DNA of 7,653 bases from Candidatus Planktophila limnetica (GCA_029979485.1 JAPOHK010000039.1:1-7653), one strand, 5' to 3'; counted from the stretch's first letter, positions 1 to 6,933 are shown. Made by a program: numbers and translations. Notes: generated by a model from the sequence alone, not told the origin.

Positions 1-1107
1 AGCAGGTGCTAGGGATGGATCATCTTTTGTTGGAATTGTTACGAGCAAACTTGGATCACTCATAAGAGTTTTCTTTTTAATTAACTCATCAAAGACGCCA
101 TCCCATGAATCACCAAAGTGAATATTGTGGTGCGCCACGTGATCATATTTTTTAGATGAGCCGACCAGCAGCGTCACACATGATGGGGAATAACGAAGGC
201 GCTTAACAGAAAGCGGAGTCTTTCCAAGTAAATCGCGCCATGCAACTGGTAAATCAGGGTTAAGTACTAATGCATCGCACTCAATTCGTTGGCCAGTACT
301 AGTTATAACTGCTTTGGCACGGCCGTTAGAGGTTTCAATCTTTTCAGCACTCGTGTTATACATAAATTCGACACCATGTTTTTGCGCGGCAGCAGCAAGA
401 GCACGAGGAACAGCGTGCATTCCACCTTTAGGAAAGAACACTCCGTTAACTGAATCCATATATGCAATTACGGCATAAATTGCTAGTGCTTGCTGAGGGC
501 TGACTCCTGCATACATGGCTTGGAATGAGTAAACCTTTTGTAGTCGAGGATCTTTCATAAATTGGTTAACTTTTGGAGATAAACGTCTAAATCCCCCCAG
601 CGCAATTAATCGTGCCAAATTTGGAGTCAAAAGATTCAGTGGGGAATCGATGTTTCTATCGATGAAATCATTCATCTCATACTTGTAGAGCTTTGTAACG
701 AAATCAACGTAACGGCGATAGCCAGCTGCTTCTGCTGAACTTACAGTTTTAGCAATTTCTGCTTCCATCTGTTCTGTATTTGCGTGAATATCTATTTGAG
801 AACCATCTGCGTAGAAAGCACGGTAGAGCGGTTGAACAGGAGTTAGTTCGAGCCAATCTTTTAACTCTTCACCAACGCTGTTGAATGCATCATTGATCAG
901 AGATGGCATTGTTAAAACACTTGGACCTGTATCAAAAGCGTAGCCATCCTTATTGAGCAAGCCGTTTCGTCCGCCAGGAACGCTTTCGCGTTCAATCACA
1001 GTTACTTTGCGACCAGCGCCAGCCAGACGAAGAGCAGCACTCAGGCCCGCTAATCCTGCTCCAACAACAACGACATGATCGGTTGGTCCTTTGACGCGCT
1101 TTGGCAT
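1..1107 (-). CDS. crtI: Phytoene desaturase CrtI, C-terminus cut by window edge
   Basis: FAD-dependent desaturase expected to convert phytoene to lycopene (or a partly desaturated intermediate) at the membrane. I read 369 codons from the ATG at 1107-1105 with no stop down to base 1. The family is about 490-510 residues, so roughly the last quarter is missing. The N-terminus has the Rossmann dinucleotide motif GAGLAG at residues 16-21, an acidic residue (E39) closing beta-2, then PGGRNG at 44-49 and FDTGPSVLTMP at 58-68, all hallmarks of the CrtI family. The last visible residues, VTIPTKDDPSLAPA, match the CrtI segment that precedes the C-terminal FAD/substrate region. The start is fixed by a TAATG overlap with the crtE stop and an AGAGG ribosome site 8 nt upstream. 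It could act on another acyclic carotene, but its pairing with crtE favours phytoene. Confidence 0.93.
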   Translation of the reverse strand, partial: MPKRVKGPTDHVVVVGAGLAGLSAALRLAGAGRKVTVIERESVPGGRNGLLNKDGYAFDTGPSVLTMPSLINDAFNSVGEELKDWLELTPVQPLYRAFYADGSQIDIHANTEQMEAEIAKTVSSAEAAGYRRYVDFVTKLYKYEMNDFIDRNIDSPLNLLTPNLARLIALGGFRRLSPKVNQFMKDPRLQKVYSFQAMYAGVSPQQALAIYAVIAYMDSVNGVFFPKGGMHAVPRALAAAAQKHGVEFMYNTSAEKIETSNGRAKAVITSTGQRIECDALVLNPDLPVAWRDLLGKTPLSVKRLRYSPSCVTLLVGSSKKYDHVAHHNIHFGDSWDGVFDELIKKKTLMSDPSLLVTIPTKDDPSLAPA

Positions 1108-2192
1108 TAGAGATTCCTCTTTGTTGCGATGATTGCAAGGTCACTTAAAACCGTGCGGGATGTGTCCGCAATTGATGGAGTATCAAGTGCGTGAATTGCT
1201 TTATCTGTTAACTCTGTAATGAGATTTTCAACATGGGTAGGCGCCCCAGTGTCGGTGATAATTGTTCGAAGTTTCTCGATTCCTGATAAATCCAAATCCT
1301 GTTTTCCGAATAAAGATTCGAATTCCTTGACATCGGTTGAGCTCATGGATTCTTGTGCCATTGCAACTAGAACAGTGCGCTTTCCCTCGCGCAGATCATC
1401 TCCTGCTGGTTTGCCAGTTAAATCTGGATCACCGTAGACACCCAGCAAATCATCGCGTAATTGGAATGCTTCACCGAGTGGTAAGCCATACGCAGAATAA
1501 TGTGATGTCACTTCAGCAAGTACATTTTTATCCGTTGTTGCCATGGCCGCACCAAAGTGAAGTGGGCGCTCAATTGTGTATTTGCCAGATTTATAACGAG
1601 CAATTGTCAGAGCGCGCTCAACAGTATGCGCACTTCTCGTTTGTTCATACACATCTAAGAATTGTCCAGCCATCAACTCAACGCGCATCTCGTCATGTAC
1701 CGCCAAAACTTGTGGCAAAACTTCTGCATTGATTCCACTCTGGTGAAGAGCAAGATCTGAGTAAACAAGTGCTAAGTCACCCAAGAGAATGGCAGCTGCT
1801 TGACCAAAACCAACTGATGAGCCAACTGCACTTTCTTGTGTGTGCAATTTTTCAAAGTGTTTATGGATTGCAGGTTTGCCTCGGCGCGTATCGGATCCAT
1901 CCATTAAGTCATCATGAATCAGAGCGCATGCCTGAAGTAACTCTAGGCTTGAACAGGCACGAATAACTTGCGAGGAGTGAGAGCCACCTGCGCCGATGAA
2001 TCCAAAGTAGGCAAATAGTGGGCGAAATCTTTTTCCGCTATCTAAGAGAAAAGATGTGAGTGCATCAGATGCTGGCGTGAGTTCGCTTCCAATGGATTCT
2101 AAGTATTTCTTTTGGGCACCGAGAAAATTTGCGAGCTCGCTCTCAATTAACTGGCGAATCGCAGCAGGATCACCGTTCTTCTCATTAGCCAC
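1107..2192 (-). CDS. crtE: Geranylgeranyl diphosphate synthase (class I trans-polyprenyl synthase)
   Basis: 361-residue prenyl chain elongation enzyme that would condense IPP with allylic diphosphates to give GGPP, the C20 precursor of phytoene. DSGKRFRP lies at residues 51-58 and the first Asp-rich motif HDDLMD at 93-98 (D94, D95, D98). TRRGKPAIH follows it. The second Asp-rich region is FQLRDDLLG at 243-251, followed by GDP, TGKPAGDDLREGKRT around 259-273, as is usual for actinobacterial GGPP synthases. The residues 4 and 5 places before the first motif are small (A90, C89), which fits a product longer than FPP (inference). The start is GTG at 2192-2190; no other in-frame start lies before the upstream in-frame stop at 2229-2231. 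No Shine-Dalgarno is visible, so the mRNA may be leaderless. The stop overlaps the crtI start (TAATG). A polyprenyl synthase for quinones is the alternative, but coupling to crtI argues for crtE. Confidence 0.92.
   Translation of the reverse strand: MANEKNGDPAAIRQLIESELANFLGAQKKYLESIGSELTPASDALTSFLLDSGKRFRPLFAYFGFIGAGGSHSSQVIRACSSLELLQACALIHDDLMDGSDTRRGKPAIHKHFEKLHTQESAVGSSVGFGQAAAILLGDLALVYSDLALHQSGINAEVLPQVLAVHDEMRVELMAGQFLDVYEQTRSAHTVERALTIARYKSGKYTIERPLHFGAAMATTDKNVLAEVTSHYSAYGLPLGEAFQLRDDLLGVYGDPDLTGKPAGDDLREGKRTVLVAMAQESMSSTDVKEFESLFGKQDLDLSGIEKLRTIITDTGAPTHVENLITELTDKAIHALDTPSIADTSRTVLSDLAIIATKRNL
1116..1122 (-). promoter_or_regulatory. Ribosome binding site of crtI
   Basis: On the minus strand this reads AAAGAGG, with the AGAGG core 8 nt before the crtI ATG. 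It lies inside the last codons of crtE and supports the TAATG start over any later methionine. Confidence 0.6.
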
Positions 2193-2247
2193 GCGGTAAC
2201 GGTACCCTGCGCAATAGTTCTCGTCATTTTAAGAAAGGCTATAGCCA
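2193..2247. other. Divergent intergenic region between crtE and the phosphatidyltransferase gene
   Basis: This 55 bp gap is the only sizeable non-coding stretch in the window. It must hold the promoter(s) for both divergent genes unless one lies inside the other gene. On the minus strand two related hexamers, TACCGT and TACCGC, sit directly before the crtE GTG. On the plus strand AAGAAAGG (2231-2238) precedes the GTG at 2248 by 9 nt. Confidence 0.6.
2199..2227 (-). promoter_or_regulatory. Candidate leaderless promoter of crtE
   Basis: On the minus strand a -35-like ATGACG (2222-2227, four of six matches to TTGACA) is separated by 17 bp from a -10-like TACCGT (2199-2204, matching TAnnnT). The GTG start of crtE begins 7 nt after the -10 box, where transcription would be expected to start. 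No ribosome site lies between them. This fits the leaderless transcripts that are common in actinobacteria, but it rests on reading by eye only. Confidence 0.38.
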
Positions 2248-2868
2248 GTGATTACGCGCGAGCAATTTAAAGATAGATGGAGCGAACTCCACAACTCGGC
2301 GCCAACGACAGGAATCGTTGGGGGTTGGCTCGCCATTTCATACAGATTTGGGTTGCTCTGCACTCTCTTGCGCATCACTCCTAATGTTTTAACTATGTTG
2401 GGATTAATAAGTGCTATTGGCGTTGCCTTGACTGCGCAATCACTATGGGCAATTGTCTTGATTGTTATCTCCCTGTTCTTTGATGGAATAGATGGAAGCG
2501 TCGCAATTTTCCAAAATCGTGCATCGAATTGGGGAGCGTTACTTGATTCAGTTGTAGATCGAATCAGTGAAGCGCTTTGGCTCTATGCGCTCTATGTAAT
2601 TGGGGTGCCTGCTTATTTATGCATTGCACTATGGCTCGTTGCATCGGTTCAGGAATACATGCGCGCACGCGTCTCATCACTTGGTGTTAAGGATCTTGGA
2701 TTAGTTACATTTACAGAAAGACCTGTTCGTGCCAGCTTTGCTTTTATAGTTCTCATCACTTGGCAGTTAGAACTACCAGGCATAGAAATAGCTACATGGG
2801 TGTTTTTAGGTGCATCACTATTTAGTGCAGCAAACGTGATGCGTTTTGCGTATTCCCGATTGCATTAG
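2248..2868 (+). CDS. CDP-alcohol phosphatidyltransferase family membrane protein
   Basis: 206-residue integral membrane enzyme of the family that transfers a phosphatidyl group from CDP-diacylglycerol (or a related CDP-linked donor) to an alcohol. The acceptor cannot be told from sequence. The signature occupies residues 79-104: D79, D82, G83, A86, then G96, D100 and D104 at the family spacing. The Arg that normally follows A86 is Ile87. Other family-like stretches are RITPNVLT (42-49), EYMRAR (136-141) and ERPVR (157-161). Hydrophobic segments lie near 48-77, 110-132, 163-172 and 181-195. The start is GTG at 2248, preceded by AAGAAAGG, with an in-frame TAG at 2242-2244 ruling out a longer form. 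It is the only plus-strand gene. It diverges from crtE, and its last 47 bp overlap the 3' end of the convergent desaturase gene. Its link to carotenoids is unknown; it may be an unrelated lipid gene. Confidence 0.85.
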   Translation: MITREQFKDRWSELHNSAPTTGIVGGWLAISYRFGLLCTLLRITPNVLTMLGLISAIGVALTAQSLWAIVLIVISLFFDGIDGSVAIFQNRASNWGALLDSVVDRISEALWLYALYVIGVPAYLCIALWLVASVQEYMRARVSSLGVKDLGLVTFTERPVRASFAFIVLITWQLELPGIEIATWVFLGASLFSAANVMRFAYSRLH

Positions 2869-4354
2869 CAACAATTTCCGCACTTAATCCAACCAGTGGC
2901 AATCCGCCACCAGGATGAGCCGAACCTCCAACACAGTACAAACCTCTCAGCGGTGATCGATTGCGTGCTCGCAAGAATGCAGACTTAGTGCCGTTGCTAG
3001 ATGTTCCATAAATCGCTCCACCTGGAGCATTAACACTTCTTTCAAGATCTGCAGGAGTTCTAAATTCCATGACATCAAGTCGATTGCGTATAGAAATTCC
3101 CTGAGCCTCTATTTGATCAATGATGGAGTTGGCATAATCACGATTAAAACTTTCGTCATTCCAATTCCAACCTGCCTTGCCTGTCGCATCATGGATCGGT
3201 GCGTTTACTAGGACAAAAAGAGATTGCGCACCAACTTCTTTAACCATAGTCGCATCATTAGGTGCACACAGATAAATGGTTGGCTTCTTCACTGGCGTTT
3301 GAGTATTAAATATGGCGTGGAATTCGGCGTCGTAATCTGTAGGAAAAAGTATTGTGTGATGGCTAAATGGTGCAGCATTTTCATCAGGGCGTAATCCAAG
3401 CAGCAATGAAAAACCAGCTAGTGATTGAGTACTTTGGGCTATTCTCTTTCGAGCACTCTTAGTTTTGCGAAGTTTTTTGCTTAGTAGTGAGTTAAAGACA
3501 AGTGATGCATCGGCATTAGCCACGACGATTGAAGATTCAATGGTGCGTCCAGATTTAAGAGTTACACCAGTTACCCGAGTTTTAGTGTGATTGATTTTTT
3601 CAACGGGTGCGTTAAATTCAAAAGTTACTCCAAGATCAATGCAACGTTGATACACAGCCTCTGATAGCTTTCCAATTCCACCAGTAATATGCCAAGCGCC
3701 AAAAGCCTCTTCGACAAAGGCAATAGTTGAAAGTACTGCTGGTGCTAATCGTGGATCAGACCCGCTGTATGTCGCATATCTGTCCAGTATGTAGCGAAGA
3801 TGAGTATCGGGAAGTAGTTCATCGGCTAATTCACGAAGAGATTTCCACGGCGCAATAACTTTTAAATCACGCAGCAGAGTTGGACGTTTGATAAGTGAGA
3901 GTATTGAAGTGAGTTCAGATTCAACAAATGGTTCGCGAGAAACGTCCCACATTCTTTCGGCACGCTTCATAAGCGAATCCCATTGCGCAGCGACTTCTGT
4001 GCCGAGTACTCGAGAAATTTCTGCTTGCGTTTTGTGGTGTGCAAGGTTTGCAAATTTTAAATTCACGCCGTCTTCGAATCTGTAGTCAAAGGCCGGATCA
4101 ACACCTTTGATATCTAATACTTGTCCTAGATGCTTACCTGTGCGCGCAAAGAAATCTCGATAGACAGCTGGAAGAGTGAGTAGCGATGGCCCAGTATCAA
4201 ATGCGTATTTACCTACCCATTCGGTTCGGCATTTTCCACCTGGTTTATCCGATGCTTCAAGTACACGAACTGCATGCCCTTGTCGCGCCAATCGTGCAGC
4301 TGTGCACATGCCGCCCATTCCCGCACCGATCACAATGACTTCTCTGTCACTCAT
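2822..4354 (-). CDS. CrtI/CrtD-family carotenoid desaturase (second phytoene-desaturase-like enzyme)
   Basis: 510-residue FAD-dependent oxidoreductase of the CrtI superfamily, full length. The dinucleotide motif GAGMGG is at residues 10-15, E33 closes beta-2, PGGKCRTE is at 38-45 and FDTGPSLLTLP at 52-62. The interior has YATYSGSDPR and AFGAWHITGGIGKL. The C-terminus has GLYCVGGSAHPGGGLPLVG, the conserved FAD-binding end of the family. It is clearly diverged from the crtI at the left of the window. Its place directly after cruF and a glycosyltransferase suggests a CrtD-type 3,4-desaturase acting on a 1-hydroxy end group (inference; a ketolase or another desaturation step is possible). I chose the ATG at 4354-4352. 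It forms an ATGA overlap with the glycosyltransferase stop and has a GGAAGGG site 9 nt upstream. Two earlier in-frame methionines lie inside the upstream gene. The 3' end overlaps the convergent phosphatidyltransferase gene by 47 bp. Confidence 0.9.
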   Translation of the reverse strand: MSDREVIVIGAGMGGMCTAARLARQGHAVRVLEASDKPGGKCRTEWVGKYAFDTGPSLLTLPAVYRDFFARTGKHLGQVLDIKGVDPAFDYRFEDGVNLKFANLAHHKTQAEISRVLGTEVAAQWDSLMKRAERMWDVSREPFVESELTSILSLIKRPTLLRDLKVIAPWKSLRELADELLPDTHLRYILDRYATYSGSDPRLAPAVLSTIAFVEEAFGAWHITGGIGKLSEAVYQRCIDLGVTFEFNAPVEKINHTKTRVTGVTLKSGRTIESSIVVANADASLVFNSLLSKKLRKTKSARKRIAQSTQSLAGFSLLLGLRPDENAAPFSHHTILFPTDYDAEFHAIFNTQTPVKKPTIYLCAPNDATMVKEVGAQSLFVLVNAPIHDATGKAGWNWNDESFNRDYANSIIDQIEAQGISIRNRLDVMEFRTPADLERSVNAPGGAIYGTSSNGTKSAFLRARNRSPLRGLYCVGGSAHPGGGLPLVGLSAEIVANAIGNTQNASRLLH

Positions 4355-5424
4355 ACAGTTCGGCCCTTCCATTGAATTCGACCGCGCATGAGCCATGAAT
4401 AAATGATCAAGTAAATAAGAAGTACGGATGAAATTGGATGTAGAAGTGAGTCAAATAAGTTTGCTCGAGTTATCTTGGCACTGATTACGCGAGAGATAAG
4501 TACGGCTTCAAATGCCAGCCATCCATAAGGAGAACCCAAGGCAGCGCTCAAAATCGGAATAATTCCCGTGAGTGCGAGCAGTGCGATAGCGATTATCGAG
4601 CCGAATACTCCACCAAAACCTTTCCACAAAGATTTTGCATAACCATTTCGTAATTCACTCCATGATGAATACATATGACACTGTGCGATCTGCGCACCAT
4701 TTCCCACAGTTCCCTTAAATTTATTGCGAAGCAAAACACGCGCTAGCTGCATATCGTCCAAAACTTCTAACTTAATCGATGAGTATCCACCACTTTGATC
4801 GAGGGCACTCTTGGTTACTGCAAAGAACTGACCATTTGCAACTGCAAAGGATGGATTGCTTGAACGTTTTGCAATTGCAAGCGGAACAGATGAGAGCCAT
4901 GACCATTGCAGCAAAGGCTGAATCATTCGTTCGCCAAAGGTACGAGCAACTTGAGAAGGATAGGCAGAGAAGAAATCAAGGCAGTGTTCTTGCATTGAAT
5001 CAACTACAGATGCGATTGCTGTTTTGCTTAAGCGAACATCTGCATCAATGCAAACCAGTACTTCTCCACTTGCTACGTGGCTCAGTTGATCTAGTGCCCA
5101 AGGTTTTCCGAGCCAACCATCAGGCAAGGGCGAACCTTGAATTAATTTAAAACGTGAATCGTTTCCAGCCGTGGTTTTGACTAGATCATAAGTTTTATCG
5201 GATGAATTATCGTTAAGAATAAGAAATTCAACATCGGATAAGTTTTCTTGCGCGGCTAGCGTTTCTACGATTGCTACTGCATTTTCTTCTTCATTTCGAA
5301 GAGGCACCAAAACACTTATTTTCTGATTTATTTGCCCACCGCTTTGTGGCGTGATGATAGAAAAAACATTGAGAAGCGTTATGCCGAGAGCAACTAGACA
5401 GAGTAATAAAGAGAGTTCAAGCAT
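4351..5424 (-). CDS. Membrane-bound family 2 glycosyltransferase, CruC/CruG-like carotenoid glycosyltransferase
   Basis: 357-residue GT2 enzyme predicted to transfer a sugar from a nucleotide-sugar donor to the hydroxyl of a carotenoid in the membrane. Residues 1-22 form an N-terminal membrane segment. The GT-A domain follows: SVLVPLRNEE (37-46), LILNDNSSD (68-76), GWLGKPWAL (103-111) and the metal-binding DAD at 127-129. VLDD (221-224) stands where the catalytic acidic pair is expected. The GW-LGK-WA stretch is typical of the CruC/CruG and hopanoid-type membrane GT2 branch. Hydrophobic helices near 273-297, 300-314 and 330-346 anchor the C-terminus, which ends in the branch-typical QWKGR. 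It starts 9 nt after the cruF stop and its TGA overlaps the next ATG. CruF next door is the main reason to name a carotenoid acceptor; the sugar cannot be predicted. Confidence 0.85.
   Translation of the reverse strand: MLELSLLLCLVALGITLLNVFSIITPQSGGQINQKISVLVPLRNEEENAVAIVETLAAQENLSDVEFLILNDNSSDKTYDLVKTTAGNDSRFKLIQGSPLPDGWLGKPWALDQLSHVASGEVLVCIDADVRLSKTAIASVVDSMQEHCLDFFSAYPSQVARTFGERMIQPLLQWSWLSSVPLAIAKRSSNPSFAVANGQFFAVTKSALDQSGGYSSIKLEVLDDMQLARVLLRNKFKGTVGNGAQIAQCHMYSSWSELRNGYAKSLWKGFGGVFGSIIAIALLALTGIIPILSAALGSPYGWLAFEAVLISRVISAKITRANLFDSLLHPISSVLLIYLIIYSWLMRGRIQWKGRTV
4364..4370 (-). promoter_or_regulatory. Ribosome binding site deciding the start of the second desaturase
   Basis: It reads GGAAGGG on the minus strand, 9 nt before the ATG at 4354, and is embedded in the last codons of the glycosyltransferase gene. 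It favours the ATGA-overlapping start over the methionine codons at 4396 and 4372. Confidence 0.55.
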
Positions 5425-5433
5425 TTTGAATTC

Positions 5434-6237
5434 TTACGGACGGCCGAGCCATCTAGAAAATGCATAAGGTAAAAAGAAAAGTCCAAACGCAATCCCTCCG
5501 ATGAGGGCAATACCTGGGCGATCAAAGAAAAAGAGATTAGAAACAACACCGCCAAAGAAAGTCCACGTCAACCAAACATCAACTGCGCCAAAGCTCGCGC
5601 TAGATTTTCTACGTTCGCGAGGCAGAATTTGATGAAGTATTGCTATCAGTGCCATCCCAGCCAGTAACCAGCCAAAAGCATTTGAAAGCGGAATCTCTGG
5701 TTGGTATGGCACATGTGCACCATCAAATGTCCAACGCCAACGATTTGCCGCAACCATTTGTGGATCTAAAAATAAATCCCAAGCCGCCATTGCGAAGCCT
5801 CCATAGAGAAATACCCAATTGCCAGCAACACGACGAGCTGCAATCAAAACTGGATGAGCCATCATTACCCACGCAAATGGAACAACGTATGGGACCCCTG
5901 CAATAGTGTGGCCAAGTGATGGATCGTATTCATATGTTCCAAATGGCCAGCCCGTTTTAACTCCAACAGATTCAACTATGAGAGCAAATACAACTGTTGT
6001 TCCTAGATAAGTAAAGGCGTATCGCGCGCCATATGCCAAGAGTGCGTGAAGGGCCATCGCTCCTGCTGCCCAATACACAGTTGCAATAGTTTCTACTCGA
6101 AGAAGTTCACCATCGATTAGTGGATAAAGAATTTGTAACCCGATTGTGATTCCAAGAACTATTCCAAGCAGAGTTTTGGAGCGAAAGGAGATTCCGTTCC
6201 TGCGATTTCTGCGGGGTGAATAATGGCGAATCGACAT
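5434..6237 (-). CDS. cruF: Carotenoid 1',2'-hydratase, CruF family (DUF422 carotenoid biosynthesis protein)
   Basis: 267-residue polytopic membrane protein. Characterised CruF enzymes add water across the terminal 1,2 double bond of an acyclic psi end, giving the tertiary C-1 hydroxyl that later enzymes desaturate next to, oxidise or glycosylate. Family motifs visible are ESVGVKTGWPFGTYEY (89-104), AWDLFLDPQMV (152-162) with WRW (167-169), and IPLSNAFGW (182-190). These carry conserved acidic and aromatic residues within or beside membrane helices. About seven or eight hydrophobic helices are seen, near 22-40, 52-70, 76-92, 114-133, 141-158, 187-204, 221-237 and 242-259. A basic N-terminus (RRNRRN, 9-14) precedes the first helix, suggesting a cytoplasmic N-terminus. 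The gene begins 15 nt after the crtA-like stop and ends 9 nt before the glycosyltransferase start. No strong ribosome site is visible. The family is clear; the exact substrate (lycopene, a monocyclic or a C50 carotenoid) is not. Confidence 0.88.
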   Translation of the reverse strand: MSIRHYSPRRNRRNGISFRSKTLLGIVLGITIGLQILYPLIDGELLRVETIATVYWAAGAMALHALLAYGARYAFTYLGTTVVFALIVESVGVKTGWPFGTYEYDPSLGHTIAGVPYVVPFAWVMMAHPVLIAARRVAGNWVFLYGGFAMAAWDLFLDPQMVAANRWRWTFDGAHVPYQPEIPLSNAFGWLLAGMALIAILHQILPRERRKSSASFGAVDVWLTWTFFGGVVSNLFFFDRPGIALIGGIAFGLFFLPYAFSRWLGRP

Positions 6238-6252
6238 GGGCGCAATTCTGCC

Positions 6253-6933
6253 CTAGTTCGAACGCTTATCCACCATTGAACCGCGCTCTTCGCGCACGCT
6301 AAAGCGTGCAAATAGTTCCTCGGCATACCACTGATATTTCTCAGTATCGGCGATGGCCTTTATATGCGCCTCACCTTTATATGCAAAAGTTCGCAAATCG
6401 GCAGCGCTATTCCATAATGAAAAAGTGCCCTGCAATCCAATAGGTGCTTCACCAATTCCAATTGCTGCGAGTAAACCAGAACTTCCATGAAGGGATGCGG
6501 TCACTGGGGGAACGGATGCAAAGAAACGAGATGTATGCGTTGCCTTGATTCGCGCGCGAGTGATGGCTGCAATTTTTCCATCGGCGTTGATGTTTTCCTT
6601 TACTTGAAAGGGCTCACGCTTGCTCCATTTTCCGTGTGAAGAAATTGGATCCAATAGAACTCTGTATTCGTTTGCACTAAATCGGCGCCACTTTCGTAGG
6701 ATTCTCGATTGATCAAGAGCTGCCAATCTGTCTTCTTCAATAACAACTAAGAATCCCCAGCGATTGATGTCGGCATCCCGCGGTGTAAATGTTTCACCTT
6801 TTCCAGCTCCCAAAAGCTTTGCAAAACTTACGCCCTTAAATCTACGCAAACGTCGGCGATCTACAGCCATTGACCAGATAGCCATAGGAAGTGATCTAGT
6901 TGGCGTATTGAAAAAATAGAGCGCAGTAACCAT
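6253..6933 (-). CDS. crtA: CrtA-family carotenoid 2-oxygenase (spheroidene monooxygenase-like)
   Basis: 226-residue homologue of spheroidene monooxygenase, the enzyme that introduces the C-2 keto group in purple bacteria. A CrtA relative in a Flavobacterium acts instead as a 2-hydroxylase in myxol synthesis. Recognisable family stretches, in order: FAKLLGAGKGETFTP (37-51), VLLDPISSHGKW (92-103), ITRARIKATHTSRFF (124-138), IGIGEAPIGLQGTFSLW (158-174), FAYKGEAH (183-190) and WYAEELFARF (202-211). Length and motif order match the whole family, with a short polar tail. I used the ATG at 6933-6931, which forms a TAATG overlap with the hydrolase stop. The open frame runs back to 7062, but the extra 43 residues look like antisense-type noise inside the hydrolase gene and have no family match. 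Neighbouring cruF supplies the 1-hydroxy end that CrtA enzymes favour. Whether it makes a ketone or an alcohol cannot be judged from sequence. Confidence 0.87.
   Translation of the reverse strand: MVTALYFFNTPTRSLPMAIWSMAVDRRRLRRFKGVSFAKLLGAGKGETFTPRDADINRWGFLVVIEEDRLAALDQSRILRKWRRFSANEYRVLLDPISSHGKWSKREPFQVKENINADGKIAAITRARIKATHTSRFFASVPPVTASLHGSSGLLAAIGIGEAPIGLQGTFSLWNSAADLRTFAYKGEAHIKAIADTEKYQWYAEELFARFSVREERGSMVDKRSN

Noticed and set aside
1337..1732. 131-residue plus-strand open frame within crtE
   Set aside because: Antisense shadow of a well-supported gene, with no recognisable motif and low-complexity His/Gln-rich composition.
2203..2208. TACCCT as a -10 box for the plus-strand phosphatidyltransferase gene
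   Set aside because: It fits TAnnnT, but the region 17 bp upstream has no convincing -35 match; not enough to call a promoter.
2812..2849. Hairpins at the convergent gene ends as an intrinsic terminator
   Set aside because: Stems are short and imperfect and no T-tract follows on either strand, so I did not list a terminator feature.
4355..4396. 14-residue N-terminal extension of the second desaturase
   Set aside because: It overlaps the end of the glycosyltransferase, and the ATG at 4354 has a good ribosome site, an ATGA overlap and puts the FAD motif at the usual distance from the start.
4779..5150. 123-residue plus-strand open frame within the glycosyltransferase gene
   Set aside because: Antisense shadow covering the GT2 catalytic core coding region; no domain or ribosome site seen.
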